A DNA stretch of 64,000 nt from Anaerolineae bacterium. GTDB lineage: Bacteria; Chloroflexota; Anaerolineae; DUEN01. Position numbers and translations under genes: made by a program. Where the stretch lies: assembly GCA_025060615.1 (NCBI GenBank), contig JANXBS010000008.1, forward strand, positions 85,129-149,128. The letters run 5' to 3'. Below, piece after piece: positions 52,327 through 60,435 of the stretch (the first letter of the stretch is position 1; the number at the start of each line of letters is the position of its first letter). Under the pieces are notes generated by a model. The model was not told the origin of the DNA and did not search any database. It saw only the letters and a list, made by a program, of their open reading frames with translations.

Positions 52327-52646
52327 AGCTCCTCAGGCTCAGTGTTGGCCTCTGTCTCTGCCAGAAGCTCACGAGCGCGCTCGGCCAGGGGAGCGGGCAC
52401 CAGCACCTGCACCTCGGCCAGCGCGCCCACGGAGAACCCAAACACGGGGCCGATCGCCTCACGACGCAAAAACGTGGGAATGCCCTCGCTCTCCAGCCGT
52501 CCTTTAACGACCTGTGCTTCCATCTCATTGGCAGCGCGATAGACCTCGATGGGAGGGCTGGACATACGGCCCCCTCGGCTCCGCACGGCCCTCTGAGCGG
52601 CCTGTTTGCGTAACTGGCTTAGCAACCCCAGCACTACAGCGCTCAT
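52323..52646 (-). CDS. DUF2007 (GlnB-like, putative signal-transducing) protein
   Basis: 107 residues from ATG at 52646 with AGGAG upstream; an inner ATG at 52565 would leave just the domain. The DUF2007 core reads IEVYRAANEMEAQVVKGRLE, SEGIPTFLRREAIG, VQVLVPAPLAERARELLAE. The family has a ferredoxin-like fold, often sits next to membrane or zinc-ribbon proteins, and has no proven biochemical role. The N-terminal 27 basic residues (LRKQAAQRAVRSRGGR) are not part of the domain. Its stop overlaps the start of the propeller-peptidase gene (ATGA), so the two are coupled. Confidence 0.75.
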   Translation of the reverse strand: MSAVVLGLLSQLRKQAAQRAVRSRGGRMSSPPIEVYRAANEMEAQVVKGRLESEGIPTFLRREAIGPVFGFSVGALAEVQVLVPAPLAERARELLAETEANTEPEEL

Positions 52647-52898
52647 CCCTCGCTCCTATCCCCTGCACAGCAACGATAAGGCTATTCATCACGCATAGTC
52701 ACCCAGCCGATTCTCTCGATGGACTTTACTGCGCTCGCGGCCCATTCGCTAACGGCGAGACGGAACGGTTACATCTTACTGAGGTCCTGGTCATCGGTCA
52801 AGGCGGCCGCGATCGAGAGGAGATGTTTACCGGATTGCGCTGCCTGGTGGTAGAATAGCCTGCAGTCCGATGATATCTATGCGATCATGGAGGTAGCC

Positions 52899-53582
52899 AT
52901 GTCTACGATCCTTACCTGGTATGGCCATGCGGCTCTCGGTCTGGAGGTCGCTGGCAAACATATCCTGGTTGACCCGTTTCTCTCCAGCAATCCGGCAGCT
53001 ACAGTAAGCCCGGAAACGGTGCTGGCCGATTACATCCTGATTTCTCATGGCCATGGCGATCACGTCGGCGATGCACTGGTCATCGCCCGACGCACAGGGG
53101 CCACCGTGATCAGCAACTACGAGATCGCCACCTGGTTTGAGAAACAGGGGGTGAGCGTTCATCCCCAGCACATCGGCGGCGGCTTTCGCCATCCGTTTGG
53201 CTATCTGAAGCTGACCGCCGCGCTCCACGGCTCGGCGCTGCCTGACGGCTCCTATGGTGGCAACCCGGCCGGCTTCCTGCTCACTACGCCTGAAGGCAGC
53301 AAGATCTACATGGCCTGCGATACAGGCCTCTTCGGCGACATGCGCCTGATCGGCGAGGAGGGCATTGACCTGGCGGTGTTGCCCATCGGCGACAACTTCA
53401 CCATGGGGCCGGACGATGCCCTGCGAGCCGTTAAGCTGATCGAGCCCCGGCATGTGATCCCCATCCACTACAGCACCTGGGACCTCATCGCCCAGGATCC
53501 CCACGCCTGGGCCGAGCGGGTGAAGGCGGAGACGAAGGCCATCCCCCACGTCCTCAAGCCCGGCGAGAGCTTTCGCCTATGA
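52899..53582 (+). CDS. UPF0173 metal-dependent hydrolase (metallo-beta-lactamase fold)
   Basis: 227 residues from ATG at 52899, with GGAGG 7 bp upstream; the ATG at 52887 lies before that site. Motifs are TWYGHAALGLEVAGKHILVD, PFLSSNP, the metal site SHGHGDHVGDAL (HxHxDH), MACDTGLFGDM (Asp ligand) and HVIPIHYSTW (final His). This is the UPF0173/YtkL family, Zn hydrolases of unknown physiological substrate. It overlaps the class II aldolase gene by 4 bp (ATGA), so both are cotranslated. Confidence 0.9.
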   Translation: MSTILTWYGHAALGLEVAGKHILVDPFLSSNPAATVSPETVLADYILISHGHGDHVGDALVIARRTGATVISNYEIATWFEKQGVSVHPQHIGGGFRHPFGYLKLTAALHGSALPDGSYGGNPAGFLLTTPEGSKIYMACDTGLFGDMRLIGEEGIDLAVLPIGDNFTMGPDDALRAVKLIEPRHVIPIHYSTWDLIAQDPHAWAERVKAETKAIPHVLKPGESFRL

Positions 53583-54205
53583 ACGAGCGCGCTTTACGCC
53601 AACAGCTCAGCGACATCGGCCGCCAAGCTGTCGCTTACGGCCTGGTGAAGGCTATCAGTGGCAACCTCAGCGCCCGCCTCCCCGGCGCGGACGAATTCCT
53701 GATCACCCCCTCCGGCGACGCGCTGGATGCCCTGATCCCAGACGAACTGGTGTGTATGGGGCTGGATGGCCAGGTGCGAGCTGGGGCGCGAAAGCCCTCT
53801 AGCGAGTACCTCTTGCACCTGGCCATCTACCGGCGTCGTCCGGAGATCAACGCCATTGTCCATCTGCACCCGCCGTTGGCGACCATAGTGGGCACTGCCC
53901 TGGGCGAGGTGCGTCCCGTCACCTTTGAGGGGCTATACTTCCTGGGCCAGGTGGCCATCGTGCCGGCCATCCTGCCGGGCACCGAGGAACTGGCCCAGGC
54001 GGCCGCCGAGGCCACCGACCACAGCCGGGTGCTCATCCTGCAACATCACGGCTCAGTATGTGTGGGCAGCACCTTGCAAGAGGCATTGTATCGCTCGATC
54101 GAGCTGGAGGAGACATGCCGGCTCATTGTGATCTCGCGCGCCATTGGCGCTGAGGCTTATCTACCAGGCTGGGCAGTGGAACGGATGCGCGGGCGAGGTT
54201 ATTAA
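53579..54205 (+). CDS. Class II aldolase/adducin-family protein (fuculose-phosphate-aldolase-like)
   Basis: 208 residues. QQLSDIGRQAVAYGLVKAIS, GNLSARLPGADEFLITPSGD (phosphate-binding loop), SSEYLLHLAIYRRRPEINAI, VHLHPPLATIVG (zinc HxH pair), the Glu of VTFEGLYF and LILQHHGSVCVGSTLQEALY (third His) follow the L-fuculose-1-phosphate aldolase pattern. It cleaves or epimerises a sugar phosphate such as fuculose-P, ribulose-P or methylthioribulose-P; the choice cannot be made from sequence. It is coupled to the UPF0173 gene, and a decayed alcohol dehydrogenase follows 26 bp later, so the three may once have been a small sugar-utilisation operon. Confidence 0.9.
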   Translation: MNERALRQQLSDIGRQAVAYGLVKAISGNLSARLPGADEFLITPSGDALDALIPDELVCMGLDGQVRAGARKPSSEYLLHLAIYRRRPEINAIVHLHPPLATIVGTALGEVRPVTFEGLYFLGQVAIVPAILPGTEELAQAAAEATDHSRVLILQHHGSVCVGSTLQEALYRSIELEETCRLIVISRAIGAEAYLPGWAVERMRGRGY

Positions 54206-54231
54206 AGGCCTACAGGTTAAGAAGGGCGATC

Positions 54232-54746
54232 ATACGCGCGTTGGTTTATGACGGTGACCGCTTGCGCTATCAAGAGGTCGTCGTTTTCACCGAGCCGCTG
54301 GCGGCCGCCGCGCAGATCCTAAAAAAGGTGAGCTGGTGGTCTGGGGACGACATCCCGCGCAGCTCGAACAGCTGCGCGCTCTGGGCGTTGATGTGCGTTC
54401 CGATGAGCCACACCTGACAGCATGGGCCAATGTGGTCGTGGAGGCGACGAGGAACTCAGATGAGGTAGCGCTGGCGCGCAAGCTCGCGTGCCCTCGCGGC
54501 ACCGTGGTACTGAAGAGCACCTATTGCGGGCAGACAGAGGCCAACTTCACCGGGTTGGTGATAGACGAAGTGACCTTAGCGGGATCCTGTTGCAGGACTT
54601 TCCCACCAGCGCTCCGATTATTAGCTCATGGCCCGGTATCTGTGTCCGATTTGATAGAGATCATTTATCCACTGCCTCAGGCCTTGGCCGCATTTGAGCG
54701 AGCCGCCGCCCTAGGAGTGCTAAAGTTGCTGCTGCGGATGACATAA
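54232..54746 (+). pseudogene. Zinc-type alcohol dehydrogenase (MDR) with two internal deletions
   Basis: At 54232 the frame reads IRALVYDGDRLRYQEV, the normal N-terminus of an MDR dehydrogenase with ATA where the ATG should be. It then jumps straight to VVFTEPLAAAAQIL, missing the roughly 110 residues that hold the zinc and catalytic ligands. After a frame change the glycine-rich loop of the NAD fold is also missing and the text resumes as LVVWGRHPAQLEQLRALGVD, VVVEATRNSDEVALARKLA, CPRGTVVLKSTYCGQTEANF and YPLPQALAAFERAA, to a stop at 54746. The open frame from 54336 is thus a tail piece, not a gene. Loss of start, zinc site and dinucleotide loop makes function impossible. Confidence 0.75.
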
Positions 54747-54751
54747 GGGAC

Positions 54752-54780
54752 TTGACAAACGCTACCCCGTACAGTATCAT
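54752..54780 (+). promoter_or_regulatory. Consensus sigma-70 promoter of the lipoprotein gene
   Basis: TTGACA at 54752-54757, exactly 17 bp, TATCAT at 54775-54780. The predicted start point near 54787 is only about 4 nt from the ATG at 54791, so the mRNA would be nearly leaderless. The TTG inside the -35 is not a start codon. Confidence 0.7.
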
Positions 54781-54790
54781 GCAGCTCGTG

Positions 54791-55348
54791 ATGGCGACAA
54801 GATGGGGTTTCCACGAGAGGACTATCGTAGGTCTGGCATCGTTGGTGATCATTGCGACGTTGCTGATCGGATGCCAGACCAGCGTGCAAATCAAACAACG
54901 AGCTCAACCGAAGCAGGACCCTGAGGCGATCGCTGCGCCGCAGGCGATGGAACACAACCTTTCGCTGCTGGCAGTGGATTTTGACCCTCCCCTGGATCAG
55001 CTTGAGCTGGCCATGGGACAGGGGGTCGTCTTGATGGTTGCTATTCAGAACAACGGCCAGGATATCGAGCGGGGCGTTCCGATCATCGCCCGGCTGTACG
55101 ATGTGGAAAGAGGAGGAGCGAGAGCAGCTCTGCTTGTGGAATCGGTGACCTACCTGGATGAGATCGGTCCCGGTGAGATCGGCATCGCCCGTTTTGATCG
55201 GCTGACATCTCTCCCCATACGCTCGCGTTATTTTCTGACTATAGAGATCGCGGGCGTACCAGGCGAGTTCACGTTGGCGGACAACGTCCAGCGGTTTGAG
55301 ATCGTGGTCAGGCCGATGCCCTCGGCTGGGGGCATCCGCTCCGAGTAA
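54791..55348 (+). CDS. Lipoprotein with a beta-sandwich (CARDB-like) domain
   Basis: 185 residues from ATG at 54791. The short basic n-region (MATRWGFHERT) and hydrophobic stretch end in a lipobox LLIGC. The mature part starts with a polar linker (KQRAQPKQDPEAIAAPQ). A single beta-sandwich follows: LAVDFDPPLDQLELAMGQGV, VLMVAIQNNGQDIERGVPII, GPGEIGIARFDRLTSLPIRS, FTLADNVQRFEIVV, the CARDB/Ig-like pattern. No catalytic residues are visible. The ribosome-binding site is absent, consistent with the near-leaderless promoter. A bidirectional terminator follows. Confidence 0.7.
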   Translation: MATRWGFHERTIVGLASLVIIATLLIGCQTSVQIKQRAQPKQDPEAIAAPQAMEHNLSLLAVDFDPPLDQLELAMGQGVVLMVAIQNNGQDIERGVPIIARLYDVERGGARAALLVESVTYLDEIGPGEIGIARFDRLTSLPIRSRYFLTIEIAGVPGEFTLADNVQRFEIVVRPMPSAGGIRSE

Positions 55349-55406
55349 GCACCTGACGGACGCTAAGAGGCTCCCTTATCCTGGCAACGGGCGTGAACGA
55401 AAGACA

Positions 55407-55439
55407 AGACGGTCACGGGAACTCTTCCCGTGACCGTCT
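55407..55439. terminator. Bidirectional intrinsic terminator
   Basis: A 14-bp perfect stem (55407-55420 with 55426-55439), 5-nt loop. It lies between the convergent lipoprotein gene and fmdB. T content after the stem is moderate on both strands (CTCTTACC; TTGTCTTTC). Confidence 0.75.
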
Positions 55440-55485
55440 CTCTTACCCACGGGGTTAGTGCTCTCGCCAGACCCTAGAGGACCAT

Positions 55486-55728
55486 CTATGGATGCCCGCA
55501 TGTGCTGCAGGAGTGAGTGCTACACCCGCTGCAACCGTTGCTAGATCCAGCGATCAGCCGGCTGCCCCCGCTGCTGCTATGGCTGATGGCTGCAAACCGA
55601 GACATCACGCGGCGGGCGGTGGGTTCATGACAGGTGGGGCAATCAATCGGCGCATCAGCCATGCTGAAAGGCCGCAAGGCCTCGAAAGTCATCCGGCAAT
55701 CCACGCAGAAGTATTCATACATTGGCAT
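55486..55728 (-). CDS. FmdB-family zinc-ribbon protein
   Basis: 80 residues from ATG at 55728 (GGGAGGG upstream). The N-terminus MYEYFCVDCRMTFEALRPF with a first CxxC, IDCPTCHEPTARRVMSRFAA with the second CxxC, then a Ser/Gly-rich tail with a third Cys cluster (NGCSGCSTHSCSTCGHP). The family start (MPxYEYxCxxC) is unmistakable. Members are small putative regulators, first named for formamidase/amidase operons. Its start codon shares the palindrome CATG with the divergent carboxypeptidase start, so the two genes have no intergenic space. Confidence 0.88.
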   Translation of the reverse strand: MPMYEYFCVDCRMTFEALRPFSMADAPIDCPTCHEPTARRVMSRFAAISHSSSGGSRLIAGSSNGCSGCSTHSCSTCGHP

Positions 55729-56881
55729 GGACAATCCCTCCCGCTTACGCTCTTACTGGTATTGTAGCTCTAAAGGCCGATGGCGTCAAGATCGCCTGTG
55801 GCTGGGATGGATCCTGTGCGTGGCATGGGCGTTGGTGGGCTTTGGGCCACCCATTCTGACCAGCGGCGGCACCCCTCCAGCCTGGCGGTTGTACCCCGAT
55901 CAGGTAAAGAAGCTGGTGAGCGCAACCCGGATGCCACCCATCACCGCCCAGGCGGCCCTTCTGGCCGATGCCCAGACCGGCGAGATCCTGCTAAGCCGCA
56001 ATGCCGATCAGCCGCTGCCGCCGGCCAGCACGACCAAGATCATGACCGCGCTGATCGTCTTAGAGCGTGCCCGCCCGGACGAGGTGGTGACTGTGTCCGC
56101 GTCGGCTCTGATCGGCGACGCAGCGATGGGGCTGGCAGCGGGAGAACAGCTCACCGTCGAGGAGCTATTGTACGGGTTGCTGATGGCCTCCGGCAACGAC
56201 GCTGCAATGGCATTGGCCGAACATGTGGGTGGGTCCGTTGAGGGTTTTGTGGCCCTAATGAACCAAAGGGCTGTCGAAATGAATTTAAGAGAGACTTATT
56301 TTGTGAACCCCCATGGTTTAGACGCACCGGGGCACGTCTCCAGTGCCATAGACCTGCTGGCGATGGCCCGCGCCGGGCTGTCCTATGAGCTGTTCGCCAG
56401 GATTGTGGCGACGCCGCAGGCACGGGTGGCCGGCCGTCTGTTAGTCAACCGCAACGAGCTGCTGACGACTTATCTAGGCGCCGACGGCGTGAAGACCGGG
56501 ACAACCGATGCGGCCGGCCAATGTTTGGTGGCCTCGGCCACGCGCGAGGGGCACCGGGCCATTGCGGTGGTACTGGGCAGCCAGGATCGGTACGCGGACA
56601 GCCGCGCCCTGCTCGATCACTACTTCACCTACTTTGGCTGGCTACGGCTCGCGTTGCCCCATGACGGGTTCAACCGGGTGCGCTGGGGAGATGGCCGGGT
56701 ACGTGAGCTAAGCGCGGCATCTGAGCCGGAGGTGTTCCTGCCTCGCTGGCAATGGCCGCTGGTGCGGGTAACTCGCGTGATCCGCGGAGATGGGGAGCCA
56801 GGAAGCCCCGCCGGCAAGGCGATCTTCTCCGTAAGCTCGCGTACGCTGGCCGAGGTGCCGCTACGCTGGAAGGAGCCGTGA
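55727..56881 (+). CDS. D-alanyl-D-alanine carboxypeptidase (peptidase S11, PBP5-like)
   Basis: 384 residues if started at ATG 55727. The leader is long and basic before the hydrophobic segment WLGWILCVAWALVGFGPPIL, so a later non-ATG start is possible. S11 motifs are all present: LPPASTTKIMTALIVLERA (SxxK), LMASGNDAAMALAEHVGG (SGN), and GADGVKTGTTDAAGQCLVAS (KTG). It trims the terminal D-Ala from peptidoglycan stem peptides outside the membrane. A short C-terminal beta domain follows, but no obvious amphipathic anchor. It has no visible ribosome-binding site. The rluB gene starts 3 bp after its stop, beginning a tight plus-strand run rluB-cmk-plsC. Confidence 0.88.
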   Translation: MDNPSRLRSYWYCSSKGRWRQDRLWLGWILCVAWALVGFGPPILTSGGTPPAWRLYPDQVKKLVSATRMPPITAQAALLADAQTGEILLSRNADQPLPPASTTKIMTALIVLERARPDEVVTVSASALIGDAAMGLAAGEQLTVEELLYGLLMASGNDAAMALAEHVGGSVEGFVALMNQRAVEMNLRETYFVNPHGLDAPGHVSSAIDLLAMARAGLSYELFARIVATPQARVAGRLLVNRNELLTTYLGADGVKTGTTDAAGQCLVASATREGHRAIAVVLGSQDRYADSRALLDHYFTYFGWLRLALPHDGFNRVRWGDGRVRELSAASEPEVFLPRWQWPLVRVTRVIRGDGEPGSPAGKAIFSVSSRTLAEVPLRWKEP

Positions 56882-56884
56882 ACA

Positions 56885-57754
56885 ATGCCACTGGAAAGGC
56901 TACAAAAGGTGTTGGCCCATGCCGGGATCGCCTCGCGTCGAGCCTGCGAGGAGCTGATCCGCCAGGGGAGGGTGACCGTGAACGGGGTCATCGTGACCGA
57001 ATTGGGCGTCAAGGTGGACCCAGAGCGCGATCATATCCGGGTAGATGGCGAGCGAGTGCGGCCGTCGGAGCCGCGTCGGTACCTCCTAGTGCATAAGCCG
57101 GCAGGCTATCTAAGCGTCATGGATGACCCACATGGCCGGCGGGATTTGGGAGATCTGGTCGAGAGCAGCGAGCGGCTCTTCCCCGTTGGCCGGCTGGACA
57201 TGGCCAGCGAAGGGTTGATTCTATTGACGAACGACGGCGAGCTAGCAAATCATCTCATGCACCCACGCTATGAACATCCCAAGACGTACTTGGTGCTGGT
57301 ACGGGGACAGCCGCGGGAGCGGGACCTGTGGGAGCTACGGCGGGGGATAAAACTGGAAGATGGGCACACAGCACCGGCGCGCGTAGAGCGAGTGGCCGGC
57401 TGGCCGCGCGAGCTTGCTGGGGATTGGTGGCAGAATACGCCAAATGAATTCGGCCTGACCACCTGGTTGCGTATCACTTTACACGAGGGAAAGAAACGGC
57501 AGATCCGGCGCATGCTGAGCACAGTGGGCTATCCAGTACTGCGCCTTATCCGAGTGGGATTGGGGCCGTTACGCTTGGGCAAGTTGCCACCAGGTCAATC
57601 CCGGCCCTTAACCCCCTATGAGCTTCGTTTATTGCGACATCCTCTGCACGCCGATGCCAGGGCTAGAGGGACCAGACGTCCTGCTGAAGGTGATTCGTCG
57701 GCGTGCCGCTCGCTTCCAGAATTGCCTTACCGACGCAGGAGAAGGAAGCGATGA
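56885..57754 (+). CDS. rluB: 23S rRNA pseudouridine synthase, RluB/RsuA family
   Basis: 289 residues. The N-terminal S4 RNA-binding domain (PLERLQKVLAHAGIASRRAC, EELIRQGRVTVNG) is followed by the RsuA/RluB catalytic domain: LVHKPAGYLSVMDDPHGRRD, FPVGRLDMASEGLILLTNDG with the catalytic Asp, and ITLHEGKKRQIRRMLSTVGY. It isomerises a uridine in large-subunit rRNA. The C-terminal extension (about 260-289) is basic and variable. The last codons overlap the cmk start (ATGA). The order pseudouridine synthase, cmk, plsC matches gene groups seen in many Gram-positive genomes. Confidence 0.92.
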   Translation: MPLERLQKVLAHAGIASRRACEELIRQGRVTVNGVIVTELGVKVDPERDHIRVDGERVRPSEPRRYLLVHKPAGYLSVMDDPHGRRDLGDLVESSERLFPVGRLDMASEGLILLTNDGELANHLMHPRYEHPKTYLVLVRGQPRERDLWELRRGIKLEDGHTAPARVERVAGWPRELAGDWWQNTPNEFGLTTWLRITLHEGKKRQIRRMLSTVGYPVLRLIRVGLGPLRLGKLPPGQSRPLTPYELRLLRHPLHADARARGTRRPAEGDSSACRSLPELPYRRRRRKR

Positions 57755-58467
57755 CGCGTCCCTCGGTGATCACTATTGACGGGCCGGCGGCCTCAGGCAA
57801 GAGCACAGTCGGCCAAAGGTTGGCTAAGGCGTTGGGATATCTGTACTTCGACACGGGCGTCATATACCGGGCAGTCACTTTGGCCGCGCTGCGTCGAAAG
57901 CTGGACCTGGCCGATGAAGAGGCGCTCGTTCGCTTGGCGGAGCAGATCCGGATTGACGTGATTCCGCCCACTTTGGACGATGGGCGACAGTACACAGTGC
58001 TGATCGATGGTGAGGATGTCACCTGGGATCTGCGTCGGCCGGAGGTGGAGGCCCATGTCTCGCTCGTCTCAGCCTACCCAGGGGTGCGGGCTGCTCTGCT
58101 GACGCAACAGCGACGGATCGCAGCCGGCGGGCGCGTGGTTATGGTCGGGCGCGATATTGGCACCGTGGTGGTGCCGGATGCCGACCTGAAGATCTACCTT
58201 GATGCGTCCCCGGAAGAGCGAGCGCGACGGCGTTATCTGGAGTTGCGGGCGCGCGGGCAGCTGGTGGATTACGAAGAGATCTTGACGGCGATGCGACAAC
58301 GGGATCAAACCGACTCGCAACGAGCTACTGCGCCGCTGCGCCCAGCGGAGGACGCCATCATCGTGGACTCGACGCACATGGACATAGAAGCTGTGCTAAA
58401 TCACATCCTGGCATTGGTTCAGAACTTCGCGGGAGAAGATACGCGAACGGTATGGGAGGAACGGTGA
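57751..58467 (+). CDS. cmk: Cytidylate kinase
   Basis: 238 residues from ATG at 57751, with AGGAGAAGGA upstream and overlap with the rluB stop. The P-loop is ITIDGPAASGKSTVGQRLAK, then YLYFDTGVIYRAVTLAALRR (CMP site), VMVGRDIGTVVVPDADLKIY, RARRRYLELRARGQ (lid Arg residues) and RQRDQTDSQRATAPLRPAED. This is standard bacterial CMP/dCMP kinase in length and motifs. It overlaps the plsC start by 4 bp (GTGA). Confidence 0.95.
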   Translation: MTRPSVITIDGPAASGKSTVGQRLAKALGYLYFDTGVIYRAVTLAALRRKLDLADEEALVRLAEQIRIDVIPPTLDDGRQYTVLIDGEDVTWDLRRPEVEAHVSLVSAYPGVRAALLTQQRRIAAGGRVVMVGRDIGTVVVPDADLKIYLDASPEERARRRYLELRARGQLVDYEEILTAMRQRDQTDSQRATAPLRPAEDAIIVDSTHMDIEAVLNHILALVQNFAGEDTRTVWEER

Positions 58468-59222
58468 CGCAACGGAGTTTTCGGATCCCTCTAGGACGCC
58501 GCATCTGGGAGCCGGTGCTTCGTTTCCTGTTGTGGCTTTTCACTCGAGTGACGGTGGAAGGGCTGGAGAACATCCCACGTACAGGACCGGTGATCCTGAT
58601 CCTCAATCACGTGCATTTCCTGGACCCAGTAGTATTAGTGGCTGCGATGCCCCGCTACGCAGTTCCCATTGCGAAGGCCGAGTCGCTGAAGTGGCCTGTA
58701 CTGGGCAAATTGTTGCAATGGTATCCAGTCATTCCCATCCGTCGTGGTGAGCTGGACATGGCGGCCATGCGCTGTGCCGACCGCTTACTAGCCGAGGGAC
58801 AGGCGCTGATCATCGCACCGGAGGGAACGCGCAGCCCCACCGGAGGGTTACAACGGGGCAAGGAGGGCTTTGTCTTCTTTGCGCGCCGGCATGATCCCGT
58901 AATTGTGCCGGTGGCCGTAACGGGAGCTTCGGCGTTTAACGCGAACTACAAGCGGTTCCGCCGCACCTCTGTACACATCCGAATTGGACAGCCATTCAAG
59001 TTCCGTTGGCCGGCATCCGGGCGCGTGGACAAAGCAACGATGCGTCGCATGGCCGACGAGGCCATGTATCGCATCGCGGCCATCCTACCTCCCGAGATGC
59101 GCGGCGTCTACTCCGACCTCTCCCAGGCAACCGCCGACTTCCTGATCCCGTTGGTGGCGAACGATTTCGAGCCCAGAGGACGCCAAGGATCTCAGAGGGC
59201 ACCTGATCGCTTTGTGGCGTGA
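58464..59222 (+). CDS. plsC: 1-acyl-sn-glycerol-3-phosphate acyltransferase
   Basis: 252 residues from GTG at 58464, which overlaps the cmk stop and follows GGAGG by 6 bp; the ATG at 58452 lies before that site and is unlikely. Motifs are LILNHVHFLDPVVL (HxxxxD, motif I), IPIRRGELD (motif II), LIIAPEGTRSPTGGLQRGKE (motif III) and PVAVTGA (motif IV). A hydrophobic N-terminal helix (EPVLRFLLWLFTRVTVEGL) binds the membrane. It makes phosphatidic acid from lysophosphatidic acid. The C-terminal 30 residues are charged and not conserved. Confidence 0.92.
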   Translation: MTQRSFRIPLGRRIWEPVLRFLLWLFTRVTVEGLENIPRTGPVILILNHVHFLDPVVLVAAMPRYAVPIAKAESLKWPVLGKLLQWYPVIPIRRGELDMAAMRCADRLLAEGQALIIAPEGTRSPTGGLQRGKEGFVFFARRHDPVIVPVAVTGASAFNANYKRFRRTSVHIRIGQPFKFRWPASGRVDKATMRRMADEAMYRIAAILPPEMRGVYSDLSQATADFLIPLVANDFEPRGRQGSQRAPDRFVA

Positions 59223-59264
59223 GCTTGAGGTTTGCAACCGGCCCCCATGGGTGACCTGCAGGAG

Positions 59265-60398
59265 ATGAGGGTTTGGCTCATTGAGCCGTATTTCAGAGGA
59301 TCTCACCGGGCTTGGGCCGAGGGATATGCCCGCTACTCAAGCCATCGGATCGAGTTGTTCACAATGACTGGCGCCTTTTGGAAGTGGCGGATGCTAGGCG
59401 GCGCGATGGAGCTCGCCCGTCAGGTGGCCGAACTACGGCAACAGGGCCAGCGTCCGGACGTGATCTTGGCCTCCGAGATGGTGAATCTGCCGGCCTTGAT
59501 CGGCCTCGCCCGGCCATGTCTGTCCGATGTGCCGGTAGTACTCTACTTCCATGAGAACCAGTTGACGTATCCCCTGCCGCCCGGCGAGCGGCGCGACCTC
59601 TCCTTCGGCATCATCAACTGGCTGAGTGCGCTGACGGCGGATCGGATATGTTTCAACTCGCGCTTTCATCTCGAGCAGTTCTTCGACGAGGTACCCCGGC
59701 TGCTGAAACACTTCCCCGATTACCAACATCTGTCGTGGGTGGACCAGGTGCGAAGACGGGCGCAGGTCCTGCCGATCGGATGTGATCTGCTCGGCCTGGA
59801 TGCGCTGCGACCTGATGAGATGCTGCCGCCTGGGCCCCCCATCATCCTCTGGAATCAGCGCTGGGAATACGACAAGAACCCCGAGATGTTCTTCGCAGCG
59901 CTCCATCGGCTGGCGGCAGAGGGGATTCCGTTCCGGGTGGCCGTGGCGGGCGAGAACGTTCGACAGCAGCCAGAAGAGTTCGAGGCCGCACGCCAGAGGT
60001 TGGGCGAACGGGTGATACATTGGGGGTTCGTCGAGAACCGAGGTGACTACGCCCGTCTGCTATGGCAGGCGGATGTGGTGGTGAGCACTGCCCGACACGA
60101 GTTCTTCGGGATCGCAGTGGTCGAGGCGATTTATTGTGGCTGTCACCCGTTGCTCCCGCGGGACCTGAGCTATCCGGAGATCATTCCTAGCGAGTGGCAT
60201 TCCGAGTGCCTATATGAGGGGCTAGACGATTTGGTTGATCGGTTGCGCCAGGTGTTACAGCAGCCGAGAGTGGCTTCGCCAGCCCTGCGCCAGGCCATGT
60301 CCCGTTTCGATTGGTCCAATTTAGCGCCACTGTATGACGCTCTGCTACTCGAGGCGGCTCAGCTCGGGCGACAGCCGCTGTGGGAGAATGGCCTATAA
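59265..60398 (+). CDS. GTDC1/DUF3524-type glycosyltransferase (tRNA-queuosine mannosyltransferase-like)
   Basis: 377 residues from ATG at 59265. In-frame TTG (59232) and ATG (59247) lie upstream and the start is uncertain. The N-terminal DUF3524 domain matches GTDC1/QTMAN: RVWLIEPYFRGSHRAWAEGY, LASEMVNLPALIGLARP, LYFHENQLTYPLPPGERRDL, INWLSALTADRICFNSRFHL. The C-terminal GT-B donor domain has IILWNQRWEYDKNPEMFFAA, VIHWGFVENRGDYARLLWQA and STARHEFFGIAVVEAIYCGC (EX7E). Human GTDC1 mannosylates queuosine in tRNA-Asp. Whether bacterial relatives do so is unknown to me, and no queuosine gene is in this window. The gene follows plsC by 42 bp, and a general glycosyltransferase role remains possible. 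Confidence 0.82.
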   Translation: MRVWLIEPYFRGSHRAWAEGYARYSSHRIELFTMTGAFWKWRMLGGAMELARQVAELRQQGQRPDVILASEMVNLPALIGLARPCLSDVPVVLYFHENQLTYPLPPGERRDLSFGIINWLSALTADRICFNSRFHLEQFFDEVPRLLKHFPDYQHLSWVDQVRRRAQVLPIGCDLLGLDALRPDEMLPPGPPIILWNQRWEYDKNPEMFFAALHRLAAEGIPFRVAVAGENVRQQPEEFEAARQRLGERVIHWGFVENRGDYARLLWQADVVVSTARHEFFGIAVVEAIYCGCHPLLPRDLSYPEIIPSEWHSECLYEGLDDLVDRLRQVLQQPRVASPALRQAMSRFDWSNLAPLYDALLLEAAQLGRQPLWENGL

Positions 60399-60435
60399 GA
60401 GCCAGCGAGAGGACAAGGAGTAACGAGATGCCTTC

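Noticed and set aside
52500..52858. Plus-strand frame ending LVIGQGGRDREEMFTGLRCLV before the UPF0173 gene
   Set aside because: Most of it is antisense to the DUF2007 gene. The last 35 codons look faintly coding, but no family or ribosome-binding site supports a gene; the 252-bp gap is left as empty.
54336..54746. 136-codon frame as an independent protein
   Set aside because: It lacks the NAD-loop and starts in the middle of a dehydrogenase fold; upstream scraps show it is the tail of a deleted gene.
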